The translations under genes were made by a program, and so were the position numbers. The notes beneath the pieces are model-generated. The model searched no databases and was not told the DNA's origin. It saw nothing but the letters and a program-made list of their open reading frames with translations. A stretch of 39,802 bases of DNA from JBBRMY01 sp038230595 (GTDB lineage Bacteria > Bacteroidota > Ignavibacteria > Tepidaquicellales > Tepidaquicellaceae), in contig JBBRMY010000010.1 of the NCBI GenBank assembly GCA_038230595.1, positions 1-39,802 of the forward strand, given 5' to 3'. Below, one piece after another: positions 24,988-33,554 of the stretch. The first letter of the stretch is position 1, and each line of letters begins with the position of its first letter.

Positions 24988-26067
24988 TTACTTGGTTTTC
25001 TTAGTCCCTTTTGACGACTTTTTAATTTTTTTTTCTGTTCCTTCTGCTACTGCTTCAGTAGAAGAGCTGTTAGTTTTTTTTGCTTTCTTTGCAGAACTGT
25101 TCACTGATTCATTGGAAAAAGGAATATCCTGAGAGAATGTTTTTATGAATGTTCCCCATGTAAGATTGTTCTGTCCTTCTTTATGTGCAAGAGCTCTTCT
25201 TATCGCCATATTTGCTGCAGCTTCAACTACCCATTCAAAATTTTCTTCACCCACTGAATTTACATCAGCATCCGGTGCAGGATTACAGAAATCAATTGCG
25301 ATAGGAACTCCGTCTCTTACTGCGAATTCAACTGTATTGAAATCATATCCTAAGCCATTATTAAGTCTCATTACATAATCATGAATTGTATCTAATAACT
25401 TTGGATCTACAGGGGGTCCGTCAAGAACGTATCTTAAGTGATGAGGATTTCTTGGCTCATACTGCATGATCTTAACTTCTTTTCTATCAATGCAATAGCA
25501 TCTGAAATATGATTCGAATTTTATTTCTTCCTGTATCATCATTACTAGCTGCTTTGTTTCAGCATAAGCCTTAAAGAAAGATTCAGGGTCAGTAATATTA
25601 TAAACGCTTTTCCATCCGCCACCTGCGAAAGGTTTGAAGTATGCAGGGAATCCAATGTGCTTAAAAATACCTTCCCAGTCTAATGGAAATGCAAGATTGC
25701 GAAATGATTTATCGCTGCAATCAGCAGGAATTTCATTCGAAGGAAGAAGAATTGTTTTCGGAACAGGAACACCAACTTTTACTGCAAGAGCATTGTTGAA
25801 AAATTTCTCATCAGCGCTCCACCAGACAGGATTGTTAAGAACTGCAGTTCCACTTATAGCTGCATTCTTAAGATATCCTCTGTAAAAAGGAACATCCTGA
25901 GAAATTCTGTCAATGATAACGGCATAATCTGTAGGCTCTGCCTGCGAAACCATATCTATTTTTACGAACTCAGCATGAATTCCGTCAATGTTTTTTGAAT
26001 TAACTCTGTCAACAAAAGCCTGTGGAAAAGTGCTTTCCTGACCAAAAAGTATTCCGATCTTTTTCAT
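24988..26067 (-). CDS. ATP-grasp ligase with lysine-rich tail
   Basis: The normal ATP-grasp order is seen: preATP-grasp N-domain (KKIGILFGQESTFP), nucleotide-binding lysine and glycine loop PAYFKPFAGGGWKSVY (K145, G149-151), hinge MMIQEEIKFESYFRCYCI, and metal ligands VEFAVRDGVPIAIDFCNPAPDAD (E247, D259, N262). It is related to RimK/D-Ala-D-Ala-ligase-like enzymes that join a carboxylate to an amine via an acyl phosphate. After about residue 320 comes a low-complexity tail rich in Lys, Ser and Thr that is outside the fold. It is the first gene of the four-gene minus-strand cassette, with 28 bases to the GCS2-type ligase. Substrate unknown. Confidence 0.87.
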   Translation of the reverse strand: MKKIGILFGQESTFPQAFVDRVNSKNIDGIHAEFVKIDMVSQAEPTDYAVIIDRISQDVPFYRGYLKNAAISGTAVLNNPVWWSADEKFFNNALAVKVGVPVPKTILLPSNEIPADCSDKSFRNLAFPLDWEGIFKHIGFPAYFKPFAGGGWKSVYNITDPESFFKAYAETKQLVMMIQEEIKFESYFRCYCIDRKEVKIMQYEPRNPHHLRYVLDGPPVDPKLLDTIHDYVMRLNNGLGYDFNTVEFAVRDGVPIAIDFCNPAPDADVNSVGEENFEWVVEAAANMAIRRALAHKEGQNNLTWGTFIKTFSQDIPFSNESVNSSAKKAKKTNSSSTEAVAEGTEKKIKKSSKGTKKTK

Positions 26068-26126
26068 TAAAATTTGTTTCTCCCTTTGATATTATAATTT
26101 ATTAAAATTGTCTGAATAGAGATCTG

Positions 26127-26147
26127 CATTCATTTAAACCATGAATG
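26127..26147. other. Short inverted repeat in a divergent intergenic region
   Basis: CATTCAT and ATGAATG are perfect 7-bp arms separated by seven bases. It lies in the 245-base gap between the divergent ligase cassette (starting at 26067) and the T9SS protein gene (26313), 60 bases upstream of the cassette start. A regulator operator is possible, but chance cannot be excluded in such AT-rich sequence. Confidence 0.25.
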
Positions 26148-26312
26148 AAGATAATTAGAATTGAGTGTTATGAATTATTGTAAAATACCGAAAATGCTCT
26201 GTAAAAACAATTCTCAATAGATGAAGACTTAAACCAATTGAACTTTTAAATTGTCTCACTTCTGACTAATTTTAAATAATCATTTCAAAATCATCTTAAA
26301 GAAAGGCATCAA

Positions 26313-27872
26313 ATGATCAAAATCATTACTCTTTTATTCGCATTTACATTTATTTTAAACGGTTACGGTAAAGCTAATAACGAACCGAAAGTTGCAAATG
26401 CAATTCCTACAGGTATTTTATCCGTCTCTTCCCCGGATTTTGGAAATGATGTAATCGTTTCAAATGTAAGACCTATAGGTCCTATGTCAGGAATTAAATC
26501 AACGGCTTTTCCGCCTCCAGGAAATATTTATGTAGTTATAAATGATACTAACCTTACTTCAAATTTAGGATTGGTATATATGCAGTCTTCAAATTCAGGA
26601 GTATCATGGAGCCTTGGAACTTCAGGGATTACACCCAGAGTCAAATATGACCAGGTTAAAATGGTAAGGACAACTGATTCTAATTACTGTTTTTTCAGAG
26701 TAGGGGGTGCAGTTTACAGATGGAATATTATTAATAATTCATTTAAAGGGTTTGATTCAACTGATATAGCTGATTTTGATGTTGCCGTTGCTTCAGATAA
26801 TTCATTTCATTTACTGTTCCAGAATACAGCCAATCAGATCAGACGCTTTGGGTCAATTGACAGAGGATTTACCTGGATCGGTTCAGGACTTATTGCGAAT
26901 GGAGCAGGTATGCCGAGAATATGTTTTTCAAAATTAGGTGATACATTGTTATTAAATTACAGGGGTCCCTTAAGAGTTGATGTACCTGATAAATCTGTTG
27001 TTCGTTCTGCTTTATACAGGCAGTCATCCCCCGGAATTTTAGCTTTGATATCGCTTTCATTTGTGGATATTCTTACAGATACAACTGTAACCAGAAAAGA
27101 ATACAAATCTGTTAGATACGGCACTACAGTATGGACATTATATACTGAAGGAGTTACCGGAAGTTTAAATATAAAAGCTTTGAATAGTTTTAACGGCGGA
27201 CTGATTTATACCGCACCTATTAATGTAGCCGTTGATCCGAACAGAGATGAATACTGGTTCGATATAAATCTGTTTTCAAACGCAGGAGGTCTTGATGGTG
27301 GTCCAAATATAGGTCTTGATGTAGTTTATTACTCAGACAGTCTTCAGGGTGGAGCACCAACTGTATTCTCTGATAAAATTATGTATTCTTTTGCTACGCT
27401 GGCAAGCCCTGGAACAATCTCATTGCCTGTACGATTTTCAGATCATCCTGCAATATTCAGCAACAGCGGAACAAAGCCTGTGATCGTTGAGCTTCCGTCA
27501 GCTGATATGGGAGCTTTATATTTAGGACTAACCGGAGGAAACCAGAATATTTTCTGGGACCGATATTCTGCTGTAACAGGAGTTAATCATGATGGAAATA
27601 TTATCCCGGCAAAATATGAGTTGAAGCAAAATTATCCGAATCCTTTTAATCCGCAGACAAAAATTGAATTCAATATTTCTGCAAATAGCTTTGTGAGCCT
27701 GAAGATATACGATATTATGGGAAGAGAAATTAAAAGTTTGGTTTCAGGTAATTATAATGCCGGTTCATATTCAGTTGATTTTAATGCTGCAAATTTAGCA
27801 AGCGGAATTTATTTTTATAAGCTTGAAGCAGGGAATTTTTCAGAAGTAAAGAAAATGAATCTGATAAAGTAA
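26313..27872 (+). CDS. Secreted protein with type IX secretion sorting domain
   Basis: A signal peptide (IKIITLLFAFTFILNGYG) is followed by about 410 residues with beta-propeller-like or exo-sialidase-like repeats (SSNSGVSWSLG, SIDRGFTWIGSG are BNR/Asp-box-like). The C-terminal ~80 residues are a T9SS sorting domain: NYPNPFNPQTKIEFNI, then VSLKIYDIMGREIKSLV, then LASGIYFYKLEAGNFSEVKKMNLIK. The protein is therefore exported to the outer surface or medium by the Por/T9SS machinery, and its domain is usually removed or swapped on export. The start ATG has a weak AGAAAGG about six to twelve bases upstream. A strong terminator follows. Ligand or enzymatic role is unknown. Confidence 0.86.
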   Translation: MIKIITLLFAFTFILNGYGKANNEPKVANAIPTGILSVSSPDFGNDVIVSNVRPIGPMSGIKSTAFPPPGNIYVVINDTNLTSNLGLVYMQSSNSGVSWSLGTSGITPRVKYDQVKMVRTTDSNYCFFRVGGAVYRWNIINNSFKGFDSTDIADFDVAVASDNSFHLLFQNTANQIRRFGSIDRGFTWIGSGLIANGAGMPRICFSKLGDTLLLNYRGPLRVDVPDKSVVRSALYRQSSPGILALISLSFVDILTDTTVTRKEYKSVRYGTTVWTLYTEGVTGSLNIKALNSFNGGLIYTAPINVAVDPNRDEYWFDINLFSNAGGLDGGPNIGLDVVYYSDSLQGGAPTVFSDKIMYSFATLASPGTISLPVRFSDHPAIFSNSGTKPVIVELPSADMGALYLGLTGGNQNIFWDRYSAVTGVNHDGNIIPAKYELKQNYPNPFNPQTKIEFNISANSFVSLKIYDIMGREIKSLVSGNYNAGSYSVDFNAANLASGIYFYKLEAGNFSEVKKMNLIK

Positions 27873-27906
27873 TAGTAATAAGTTATCTGTTTCGATTATA
27901 AGATTA

Positions 27907-27939
27907 ATCCCGTTCAAGGAAAGTTGAACGGGATTTTTT
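27907..27939 (+). terminator. Rho-independent terminator
   Basis: ATCCCGTTCAA (27907-27917) pairs perfectly with TTGAACGGGAT (27924-27934) around a six-base loop, followed by TTTTTT at 27934-27939. It lies 35 bases after the T9SS gene stop and is the strongest terminator in the window. Confidence 0.9.
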
Positions 27940-28023
27940 ATATGCAAGATTTAATACTTCTATACATACCTTTTTTGATATAATTATCTTATTTTTAGAG
28001 ATACCAAAAACTAACCGCAATTA

Positions 28024-28917
28024 ATGATCTCAACTGAGAAAAATGCAGCATATATTGACTCGTTCTGGAATTACAATAAGCCGGATGAAAGTGAGAAAAA
28101 ATTTCGTGAGCTGCTTTTCAATACAGATATAAAAGAACTTCCTGACACTCACATTCAGGTTCTTACACAAATTGCCCGGGCACAGGGACTTCAAAGAAAA
28201 TTTGATGATTCACATTCAACCCTTGATCTTGTTTCCAATCTTATAACTGATGACACAAAGACTGCACTTATCAGATACCATCTTGAAAGAGGCAGAGCTT
28301 TTAATTCTTCCGGTAAAAAAGAAAAGTCAATGTCACACTTTTTGCAGGCATATAAGCTTGCTTTAAAAATTAATGCGGATTTTTATGCAATAGACGCTGC
28401 ACACATGCTTGGTATTGTTGAAGTCCCTGATAAGGCATTGATATGGAATGAGATCGCAATTCATTTGGCAGAAGATTCCAAGGAAAAGCGTTCTAAGAAA
28501 TGGCTTGGCTCACTATACAATAATACAGGCTGGACTTATCATGATAAACAAAATTATGAAAAGGCACTGGAGTTTTTTGAAAAGAATGTTGAATGGCATA
28601 AGGACTGGCACAAAGAAAAAAGAGACGGAGAAGGATATTTTATAGCTAAATGGACGGTTGCAAGAGTTATGAGATCTATGGAAAGAGTTCAGGAAGCTTA
28701 TAAGATGCAATGTGACCTTCTCGAAGAAAAGAAAGCTGCCGGCAGAGAACCATCAGGTTATGAATCCGAAGAGATCGGAGAATGCCTGCTGCTTATGAAC
28801 AAGAAAAGTGAATCAAAGAAATATTTTGCTGAAGCTTATTCAAGACTGTCACAAGATATCTGGCTTCAGGCAAATGAGAAAGAAAGACTTGAAAGAATTA
28901 TGAGCTTGTCAAAATAA
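28024..28917 (+). CDS. TPR-repeat protein
   Basis: This 297-residue helical protein has several tetratricopeptide-like repeats, for example HLERGRAFNSSGKKEKSMSHFLQAYKLAL and GSLYNNTGWTYHDKQNYEKALEFFEKNVEWH, spaced about 35-45 residues apart. It has no signal peptide or membrane segment, so it is cytoplasmic and probably a protein-interaction scaffold. The downstream DUF899 gene starts 22 bases later, so the three genes TPR, DUF899 and DinB appear to form a unit. The start is the ATG at 28024, about 85 bases after the strong terminator of the upstream gene, leaving room for its own promoter. The partner proteins cannot be told from the sequence. Confidence 0.8.
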   Translation: MISTEKNAAYIDSFWNYNKPDESEKKFRELLFNTDIKELPDTHIQVLTQIARAQGLQRKFDDSHSTLDLVSNLITDDTKTALIRYHLERGRAFNSSGKKEKSMSHFLQAYKLALKINADFYAIDAAHMLGIVEVPDKALIWNEIAIHLAEDSKEKRSKKWLGSLYNNTGWTYHDKQNYEKALEFFEKNVEWHKDWHKEKRDGEGYFIAKWTVARVMRSMERVQEAYKMQCDLLEEKKAAGREPSGYESEEIGECLLLMNKKSESKKYFAEAYSRLSQDIWLQANEKERLERIMSLSK

Positions 28918-28939
28918 AATAATATTAAAATATATTATC

Positions 28940-29506
28940 ATGGATACAAAAAAATTGCAGGATGAAGTACAGGCTTTAGAAAAAGAAATATCTGAGAAAA
29001 GAAAAAAAGTAATTTCTTTGAACAGCCAGCTTGCTGAAATGGATATAAATGAGGACTATGAATTTACCAGGTCTGACGGAAGCAAAGTAAAGCTATCCGG
29101 TATGTTCGGAGATCAAAAGTATTTATTTGCAATACATAATATGGGCAGAGGATGTTCATACTGCTCTATGTGGGCAGATGGCTTCAGCAGCATTTTTCAT
29201 CATCTTGATAAAAAAGGAGCATTCGTACTTGTTTCACCTGACTCTCCGGAAGTGCAAACCGAGCATGCAAAAAAAAGAGACTGGAAGTTTCCTATGGTCT
29301 CAAGCCAGGGAAATACATTTACTCAGGACATGGGTTATTTTAATGACAAAGATGGTTACTGGCCGGGAGTTTCTGTTTTTGAAAAGTCAGAAGCCGGAAA
29401 GATTAAAAGAGTTAATAAAGATTTCTTTGGACCCGGAGATGCATTTTGCAGTGTCTGGTCTTTTGTTGATCTTCTACCGACAGAAAATGTAACTGTTAAT
29501 TCTTAA
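28940..29506 (+). CDS. DUF899 family thioredoxin-like protein
   Basis: A short coiled-coil N-terminus (KLQDEVQALEKEISEKRKKV) precedes the thioredoxin-fold domain. The C-x-x-C site is GCSYCSMWADGF, the family motif, and the later PMVSSQGNTFTQDMGYF and SVFEKSEAGKIKRVNKDFFGPGD match the AhpC/TSA-like core. At 188 residues it is a little shorter than typical DUF899 proteins. Family members have no confirmed substrate; redox or peroxidase-like activity is suggested by the CxxC motif. It overlaps the DinB gene by one base (TAATG), so the two are translationally coupled. Confidence 0.85.
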   Translation: MDTKKLQDEVQALEKEISEKRKKVISLNSQLAEMDINEDYEFTRSDGSKVKLSGMFGDQKYLFAIHNMGRGCSYCSMWADGFSSIFHHLDKKGAFVLVSPDSPEVQTEHAKKRDWKFPMVSSQGNTFTQDMGYFNDKDGYWPGVSVFEKSEAGKIKRVNKDFFGPGDAFCSVWSFVDLLPTENVTVNS

Positions 29507-29988
29507 TGGGTAAGAAAATAATTAATTCATACCTCGAACAATTCAGTATTATGGAAGGCTGGATAAACCAGCATCTGAATTCTCTTTCTGATGATGATCT
29601 GAAAAATGAAATTGCACCCGGAAGAAATACAGGAGTCTGGACGCTTGGTCATCTTATTGCATCAATGGATGATATCGGACTTTACCTTTCCAATGAAGAC
29701 AAGGAATATAAAGATTACTTGGAAATGTTCGGACCCGGTTCAAAGCCTGCATCACTGGATAATTATCCTTCGATAAATGAAATGAGAGATAAATGGAAGA
29801 AAGTTAATGAAAAGGCAAAGAGAATAATTGGAAATGTTTCGGATGAAGAACTTGAAAATGATCACAATAACAAAACTGACCCTACAGATTTTTATAAAAC
29901 CAAGAAAAAAGTAATTGACTGCTGGATATTGCATCAGATGTATCATGCCGGACAGCTTGGTATAATGTCCGCAAATAAAAAGAAGTAA
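29506..29988 (+). CDS. DinB family protein
   Basis: The four-helix DinB fold is indicated by the metal-binding histidines in LGHLIASMDD (H49) and in LHQMYHAGQLG (H143 and H147), the standard H...HxxxH set. Family relatives include metal-dependent thiol transferases such as BstA, and proteins induced by stress or antibiotics. The 160-residue length is normal. It shares the TAATG junction with DUF899, hinting at a joint role in thiol or redox chemistry (inference). A second, distantly similar DinB protein is at 38837-39286. Confidence 0.87.
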   Translation: MGKKIINSYLEQFSIMEGWINQHLNSLSDDDLKNEIAPGRNTGVWTLGHLIASMDDIGLYLSNEDKEYKDYLEMFGPGSKPASLDNYPSINEMRDKWKKVNEKAKRIIGNVSDEELENDHNNKTDPTDFYKTKKKVIDCWILHQMYHAGQLGIMSANKKK

Positions 29989-30067
29989 ACCCTCATAAAT
30001 TATCATTAACAGATTTTCAATTCAGGAAAGTATCAGTTAAATTAACAGTTCGACACTAAACATATTC

Positions 30068-30095
30068 GGGCAGACACACAGGTCTGCCCCTACAG
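30068..30095. repeat. Palindromic repeat, relative of the 541-706 element
   Basis: GGGCAGAC (30068-30075) and GTCTGCCC (30082-30089) form an 8-bp stem over a six-base loop and are followed by CTACAG. The overall plan, GG-rich stem, CC-rich arm and the CCCTACAG flank, is shared with the tandem repeat at 541-706. It lies in the 161-base gap before the subtilase gene, in either the DinB trailer or the subtilase leader. There is no T run, so it is unlikely to be a classical terminator. Confidence 0.6.
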
Positions 30096-30149
30096 TTTAA
30101 CGTTCTATTATTTCGACTAACTATTTACTTTCAAACTCTATAAATTATT

Positions 30150-31949
30150 ATGTTAAATTTAAATTTGATCAAAACTTCAATGAAAAGATATTTTGTATTA
30201 ATGGTATTAATATTAATCTCGCAAAGTTTATATGCGCAAAGAGTTGCAGAAATTACTACTGTATTAAAAGAAGATTTCAAAGATAAAGAAGGCAGATTAC
30301 TAACCGGTAAAGGAATAACTATCGGTGATGTGGATTCCGGGCTTGATATTTTTCATCCAATGTTCTTCTTTGCAGATGGCGGAGAGTATTCATGGATCGA
30401 TAAGAATAAAGATGGAAGCTTTACTCCCGGAACAGATCAGATAGTGATGACTATAAAAGGAAAAAAACAGACTATCACTCTGAATTATATAGAGATGAAA
30501 AATAATATTTCGGATTACATAAAGAGTGATCCAAGCATGTTTGATCCTGATATGGATTTTATATATGCCGACCTGAACAATGACGGAAAAAGAGAGTTTG
30601 GAACTAACACAGGCTTTACAGAACAAGACCCTTCTTATGGTGAGCCGCTGTTTACAGTGATAGATAAGAACAAAAATGGAAAGCTGGATCCCGATGAAAA
30701 ACTTGTTGCATTAAGAACTTCTAAAATAAAAGCATACAGACAGACAAATGGTGTTGTAAAGAGAAGAGGCATCGATCTGATAACAACAGAACTAACCGAA
30801 ACAGGGCATTGTACAGGCGTGACAGGTATTCTTATAGGAGGAACTTACGGAATACAGAAGCTTCATGGCATAGCACCTGATGCAGAGCTGGTTCTTACAC
30901 AGACAAAATATGATTTTACTCCAAGATTCGTAAAAAACTTTACAGATCAATTCAACTTTTTAAGAGATGAAGGAGCGGATATTATTTTCATTGAAGATGG
31001 TGAATTTACCTATGAATATATGGACGGCTCTTCAGAAGAAGAACAAATGCTCGCAGACTTTACAAAGAACGGGAAAATAGTTTTCACTGCAACAGGAAAT
31101 CTTGCAAGAGCAAATGCAACAATGGTTGATACATTGAAGGCAGGCGAGCCTTCCGGATTCAGCTTTTCTGCGCCATCATCTACAGGAGGTCAGAAAAATG
31201 TCGGAGTATATGCAACATTTTTATGGACAGGAAATGCAAATATTCAGTTCACTCTCGAAGCTCCTGATAAAAGCACTGCAACATTTTCGCCTGATGGTGA
31301 CGGAAGTATGAGAGTCGGAGATTATAATGTTGTCTATAATAAAAATGTTTCTTCAAAAGGAACGTCAATGTACAGGTTTGGAATTTCTCAAAAAGATTCA
31401 AATGATGTTCATGGAAAATGGAAAATGACTGCGAACTCAGATGCGAATACAATTATGATCGGTTATATTAATGATATATCACAGGCTTGGTCTGGAGAAA
31501 CTCACTTTAATGATCACACAAGTATTTTTTATTCAGCCACATATCCTTCAACAGCAGACAGTACTATCAAGATAGGAGCTTATGCAGTGAACAATCCGTG
31601 GGGAGATAAGCCCGGCCATATTGTTAGCTACAGTGGACGTGGTCCATTGATAAATGGTCAGCTTGGAATTGATATTCTTGCTCCGGGACATTCATCTCTG
31701 AGTACTTCACCCGGAAACGCATATAATTATTTTTCAGGTACAAGCTCTGCATTGCCTCATGCAGTCGGCACTGCTGCATTACTTCTTCAATACAACAGAA
31801 CGCTGACTAACTCAGATATAAGAAAGATCTTAAGAAACTCTGCTGATGTGACAGATTACATGGGTGAAATTCCAAACGTTGAATACGGATATGGAAAGCT
31901 GAATATAGATAATGCTATTAAATATTTAATGAATAATTTTATTCAATAA
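30150..31949 (+). CDS. Secreted subtilisin-like serine protease (S8)
   Basis: A signal peptide is present (KRYFVLMVLILISQSLYAQ); the ATG at 30180 is an alternative start that gives a more usual length. The catalytic triad is D62 in GDVDSGLDIFHP, H220 in TGHCTGVTGIL, and S532 in SGTSSALPHAVG. The oxyanion asparagine is in TATGN. Between Asp and His lies an unusually long ~155-residue insert with three calcium-loop-like segments: DKNKDGSFT (84-92), DLNNDGKRE (141-149) and DKNKNGKLDPDE (172-183). There is no T9SS C-terminal domain, so it is periplasmic or exported another way. The His box is atypical (GHCTGVTG for HGTHVAG). Confidence 0.88.
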   Translation: MLNLNLIKTSMKRYFVLMVLILISQSLYAQRVAEITTVLKEDFKDKEGRLLTGKGITIGDVDSGLDIFHPMFFFADGGEYSWIDKNKDGSFTPGTDQIVMTIKGKKQTITLNYIEMKNNISDYIKSDPSMFDPDMDFIYADLNNDGKREFGTNTGFTEQDPSYGEPLFTVIDKNKNGKLDPDEKLVALRTSKIKAYRQTNGVVKRRGIDLITTELTETGHCTGVTGILIGGTYGIQKLHGIAPDAELVLTQTKYDFTPRFVKNFTDQFNFLRDEGADIIFIEDGEFTYEYMDGSSEEEQMLADFTKNGKIVFTATGNLARANATMVDTLKAGEPSGFSFSAPSSTGGQKNVGVYATFLWTGNANIQFTLEAPDKSTATFSPDGDGSMRVGDYNVVYNKNVSSKGTSMYRFGISQKDSNDVHGKWKMTANSDANTIMIGYINDISQAWSGETHFNDHTSIFYSATYPSTADSTIKIGAYAVNNPWGDKPGHIVSYSGRGPLINGQLGIDILAPGHSSLSTSPGNAYNYFSGTSSALPHAVGTAALLLQYNRTLTNSDIRKILRNSADVTDYMGEIPNVEYGYGKLNIDNAIKYLMNNFIQ

Positions 31950-31953
31950 AACC

Positions 31954-31960
31954 AAGGAGA
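31954..31960 (+). promoter_or_regulatory. Shine-Dalgarno for the dioxygenase gene
   Basis: AAGGAGA ends four bases before the ATG at 31965. It is one of the few clear ribosome-binding sites in the window and supports the chosen start. The gap to the subtilase stop is only 15 bases, so the site lies on a transcript shared with the upstream gene unless an unseen promoter exists. Confidence 0.65.
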
Positions 31961-31964
31961 CAAA

Positions 31965-32492
31965 ATGTCAAACATGTCGATCCCGCCGATAAATTTCAGC
32001 AAATGGGTTGAAGAGAACAGGCATCTTTTAAAGCCGCCAGTTGGTAACCAATGCATTTATGACGGTGATTTTATTGTCATGGTAGTAGGCGGACCGAATT
32101 CAAGAAAAGATTATCATTTTCAGGAAGGACCGGAATTTTTTTATCAGATAGAAGGCGATATTGAAGTTGGAATTATTGAAGATGGAAAGCCAAAGCTTGT
32201 TCCTATTAAAGAAGGTGAAATTTATTATGTTCCATCAAGAACTGCGCATTCACCCAGAAGACCTGCAGGAACTATAGGAATGGTAATTGAAAGAAAAAGA
32301 GATGATGGAGAGATGGATGGCTTCCAGTGGTATTGCGAAAACTGCGGAGAAAAGCTTTATGAAAAATTCTTTAAGCTTACAAATATTGTAACTCAGCTTC
32401 CGCCGTTACTTCAGGAGTTTTATAACTCAAAAGAACTTCGAACATGTAAGAATTGCGGAACAGTTATGGAACCGCCTGCACCTATAAAGTAA
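31965..32492 (+). CDS. nbaC: 3-hydroxyanthranilate 3,4-dioxygenase
   Basis: This cytoplasmic Fe(II) cupin opens 3-hydroxyanthranilate to 2-amino-3-carboxymuconate semialdehyde in the kynurenine route. Metal ligands H51 (KDYHFQ), E57 (EGPEFFY) and H95 (RTAHSPRRP) sit at the same positions as in the characterised bacterial enzyme, and substrate arginines R47 and R99 are present. The C-terminal rubredoxin-like iron site CxxC pairs are C124/C127 (WYCENCGE) and C161/C164 (TCKNCGT), typical of bacterial members. At 175 residues it is full length. The decarboxylase for its product follows 35 bases later. Confidence 0.95.
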   Translation: MSNMSIPPINFSKWVEENRHLLKPPVGNQCIYDGDFIVMVVGGPNSRKDYHFQEGPEFFYQIEGDIEVGIIEDGKPKLVPIKEGEIYYVPSRTAHSPRRPAGTIGMVIERKRDDGEMDGFQWYCENCGEKLYEKFFKLTNIVTQLPPLLQEFYNSKELRTCKNCGTVMEPPAPIK

Positions 32493-32527
32493 AGAAACAA
32501 AGTTGCGTCTCCTGATCTTATTCTCCT

Positions 32528-33553
32528 ATGAAAATAGACATCCACACACATATACTTCCTGAAAACTGGCCCGACCTGAAAGCTAAATACGGTTATGGAG
32601 GATTTGTTCGGCTGGAGCATCATAAGCCCTGCTGCGCAAAGATGATGATAGATGATAAGTTTTTCAGAGAAATAGAAAGTAACACCTGGGATCCGGAAAC
32701 AAGAATGAAAGAATGCGATCATCATAAGGTTGGCTTTCAGGTTCTTTCTACCGTCCCTGTAATGTTCAGCTACTGGGCAAAGCCCGAGCATGCATTAGAC
32801 CTTTCTATGATCCTTAACGATCATATAGCTTCCGTTGTAAAAAATTATCCCGACAGATTTATAGGGCTTGGAACACTTCCAATGCAATCACCAAAGCTCG
32901 CTATCAAAGAACTTGAAAGATGTATGAAAGAGCTTGGACTTGCAGGTATCCAAATTGGCTCACACATCAACGACTGGAATCTGAACGACAAGAATTTGTT
33001 CGAGATATTTCAGGCTGCAGAAGAATTTGGAGCATGTATCTTTGTTCATCCATGGGATATGGTCGGAAAAGAAAAAATGCCGAAATACTGGCTGCCCTGG
33101 TTGGTTGGAATGCCTGCAGAATCATCTCTTGCTATATGTTCAATGATATTTGGCGGAGTTTTTGAAAGACTAAAAAAATTAAGAGTCTGCTTTGCACATG
33201 GCGGAGGTTCATTTCCTTTTACATTCGGAAGAATAAAGCATGGCTATGATGTTCGACCTGATCTTGTTGCAGTTGATAATAAGATTGACCCGGTTGAATA
33301 TTTAGGAAAGTTTTATCTGGATTCATTAGTGCATGATATGAATGCATTGAAATTTAATATTAACCTGATCGGAGAAGATAAAATTGTCATGGGTTCTGAT
33401 TACCCTTTTCCATTGGGAGAGCATGAACCCGGCAAGCTTATTGAAAGTTCGGATCTGTCTTCTGAAGTTAAAGAAAAGCTTTTGTATAAAAATGCTGAAA
33501 AATTCTTAAATGCAGATATAAAATTGCTTCGATCCAAATCAATTCACCTGTAG
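32528..33553 (+). CDS. nbaD: 2-amino-3-carboxymuconate-6-semialdehyde decarboxylase
   Basis: This amidohydrolase-superfamily enzyme removes CO2 from the ring-cleavage product made by the gene upstream, steering flux from quinolinate towards 2-aminomuconate. The HxH metal motif is IDIHTHILP (H6, H8). The other ligands are the histidine in IFVHPWDM and the aspartate in MGSDYPFPLGE. The N-terminal insert with LEHHKPCCAKMM and the stretch FERLKKLRVCFAHGGGSFPFTFGRI are characteristic of ACMSD. The 341 residues are full length. The TAG ends one base from the convergent GT2 stop. Other kynurenine genes are not in the window. Confidence 0.93.
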   Translation: MKIDIHTHILPENWPDLKAKYGYGGFVRLEHHKPCCAKMMIDDKFFREIESNTWDPETRMKECDHHKVGFQVLSTVPVMFSYWAKPEHALDLSMILNDHIASVVKNYPDRFIGLGTLPMQSPKLAIKELERCMKELGLAGIQIGSHINDWNLNDKNLFEIFQAAEEFGACIFVHPWDMVGKEKMPKYWLPWLVGMPAESSLAICSMIFGGVFERLKKLRVCFAHGGGSFPFTFGRIKHGYDVRPDLVAVDNKIDPVEYLGKFYLDSLVHDMNALKFNINLIGEDKIVMGSDYPFPLGEHEPGKLIESSDLSSEVKEKLLYKNAEKFLNADIKLLRSKSIHL

Positions 33554-33554
33554 A

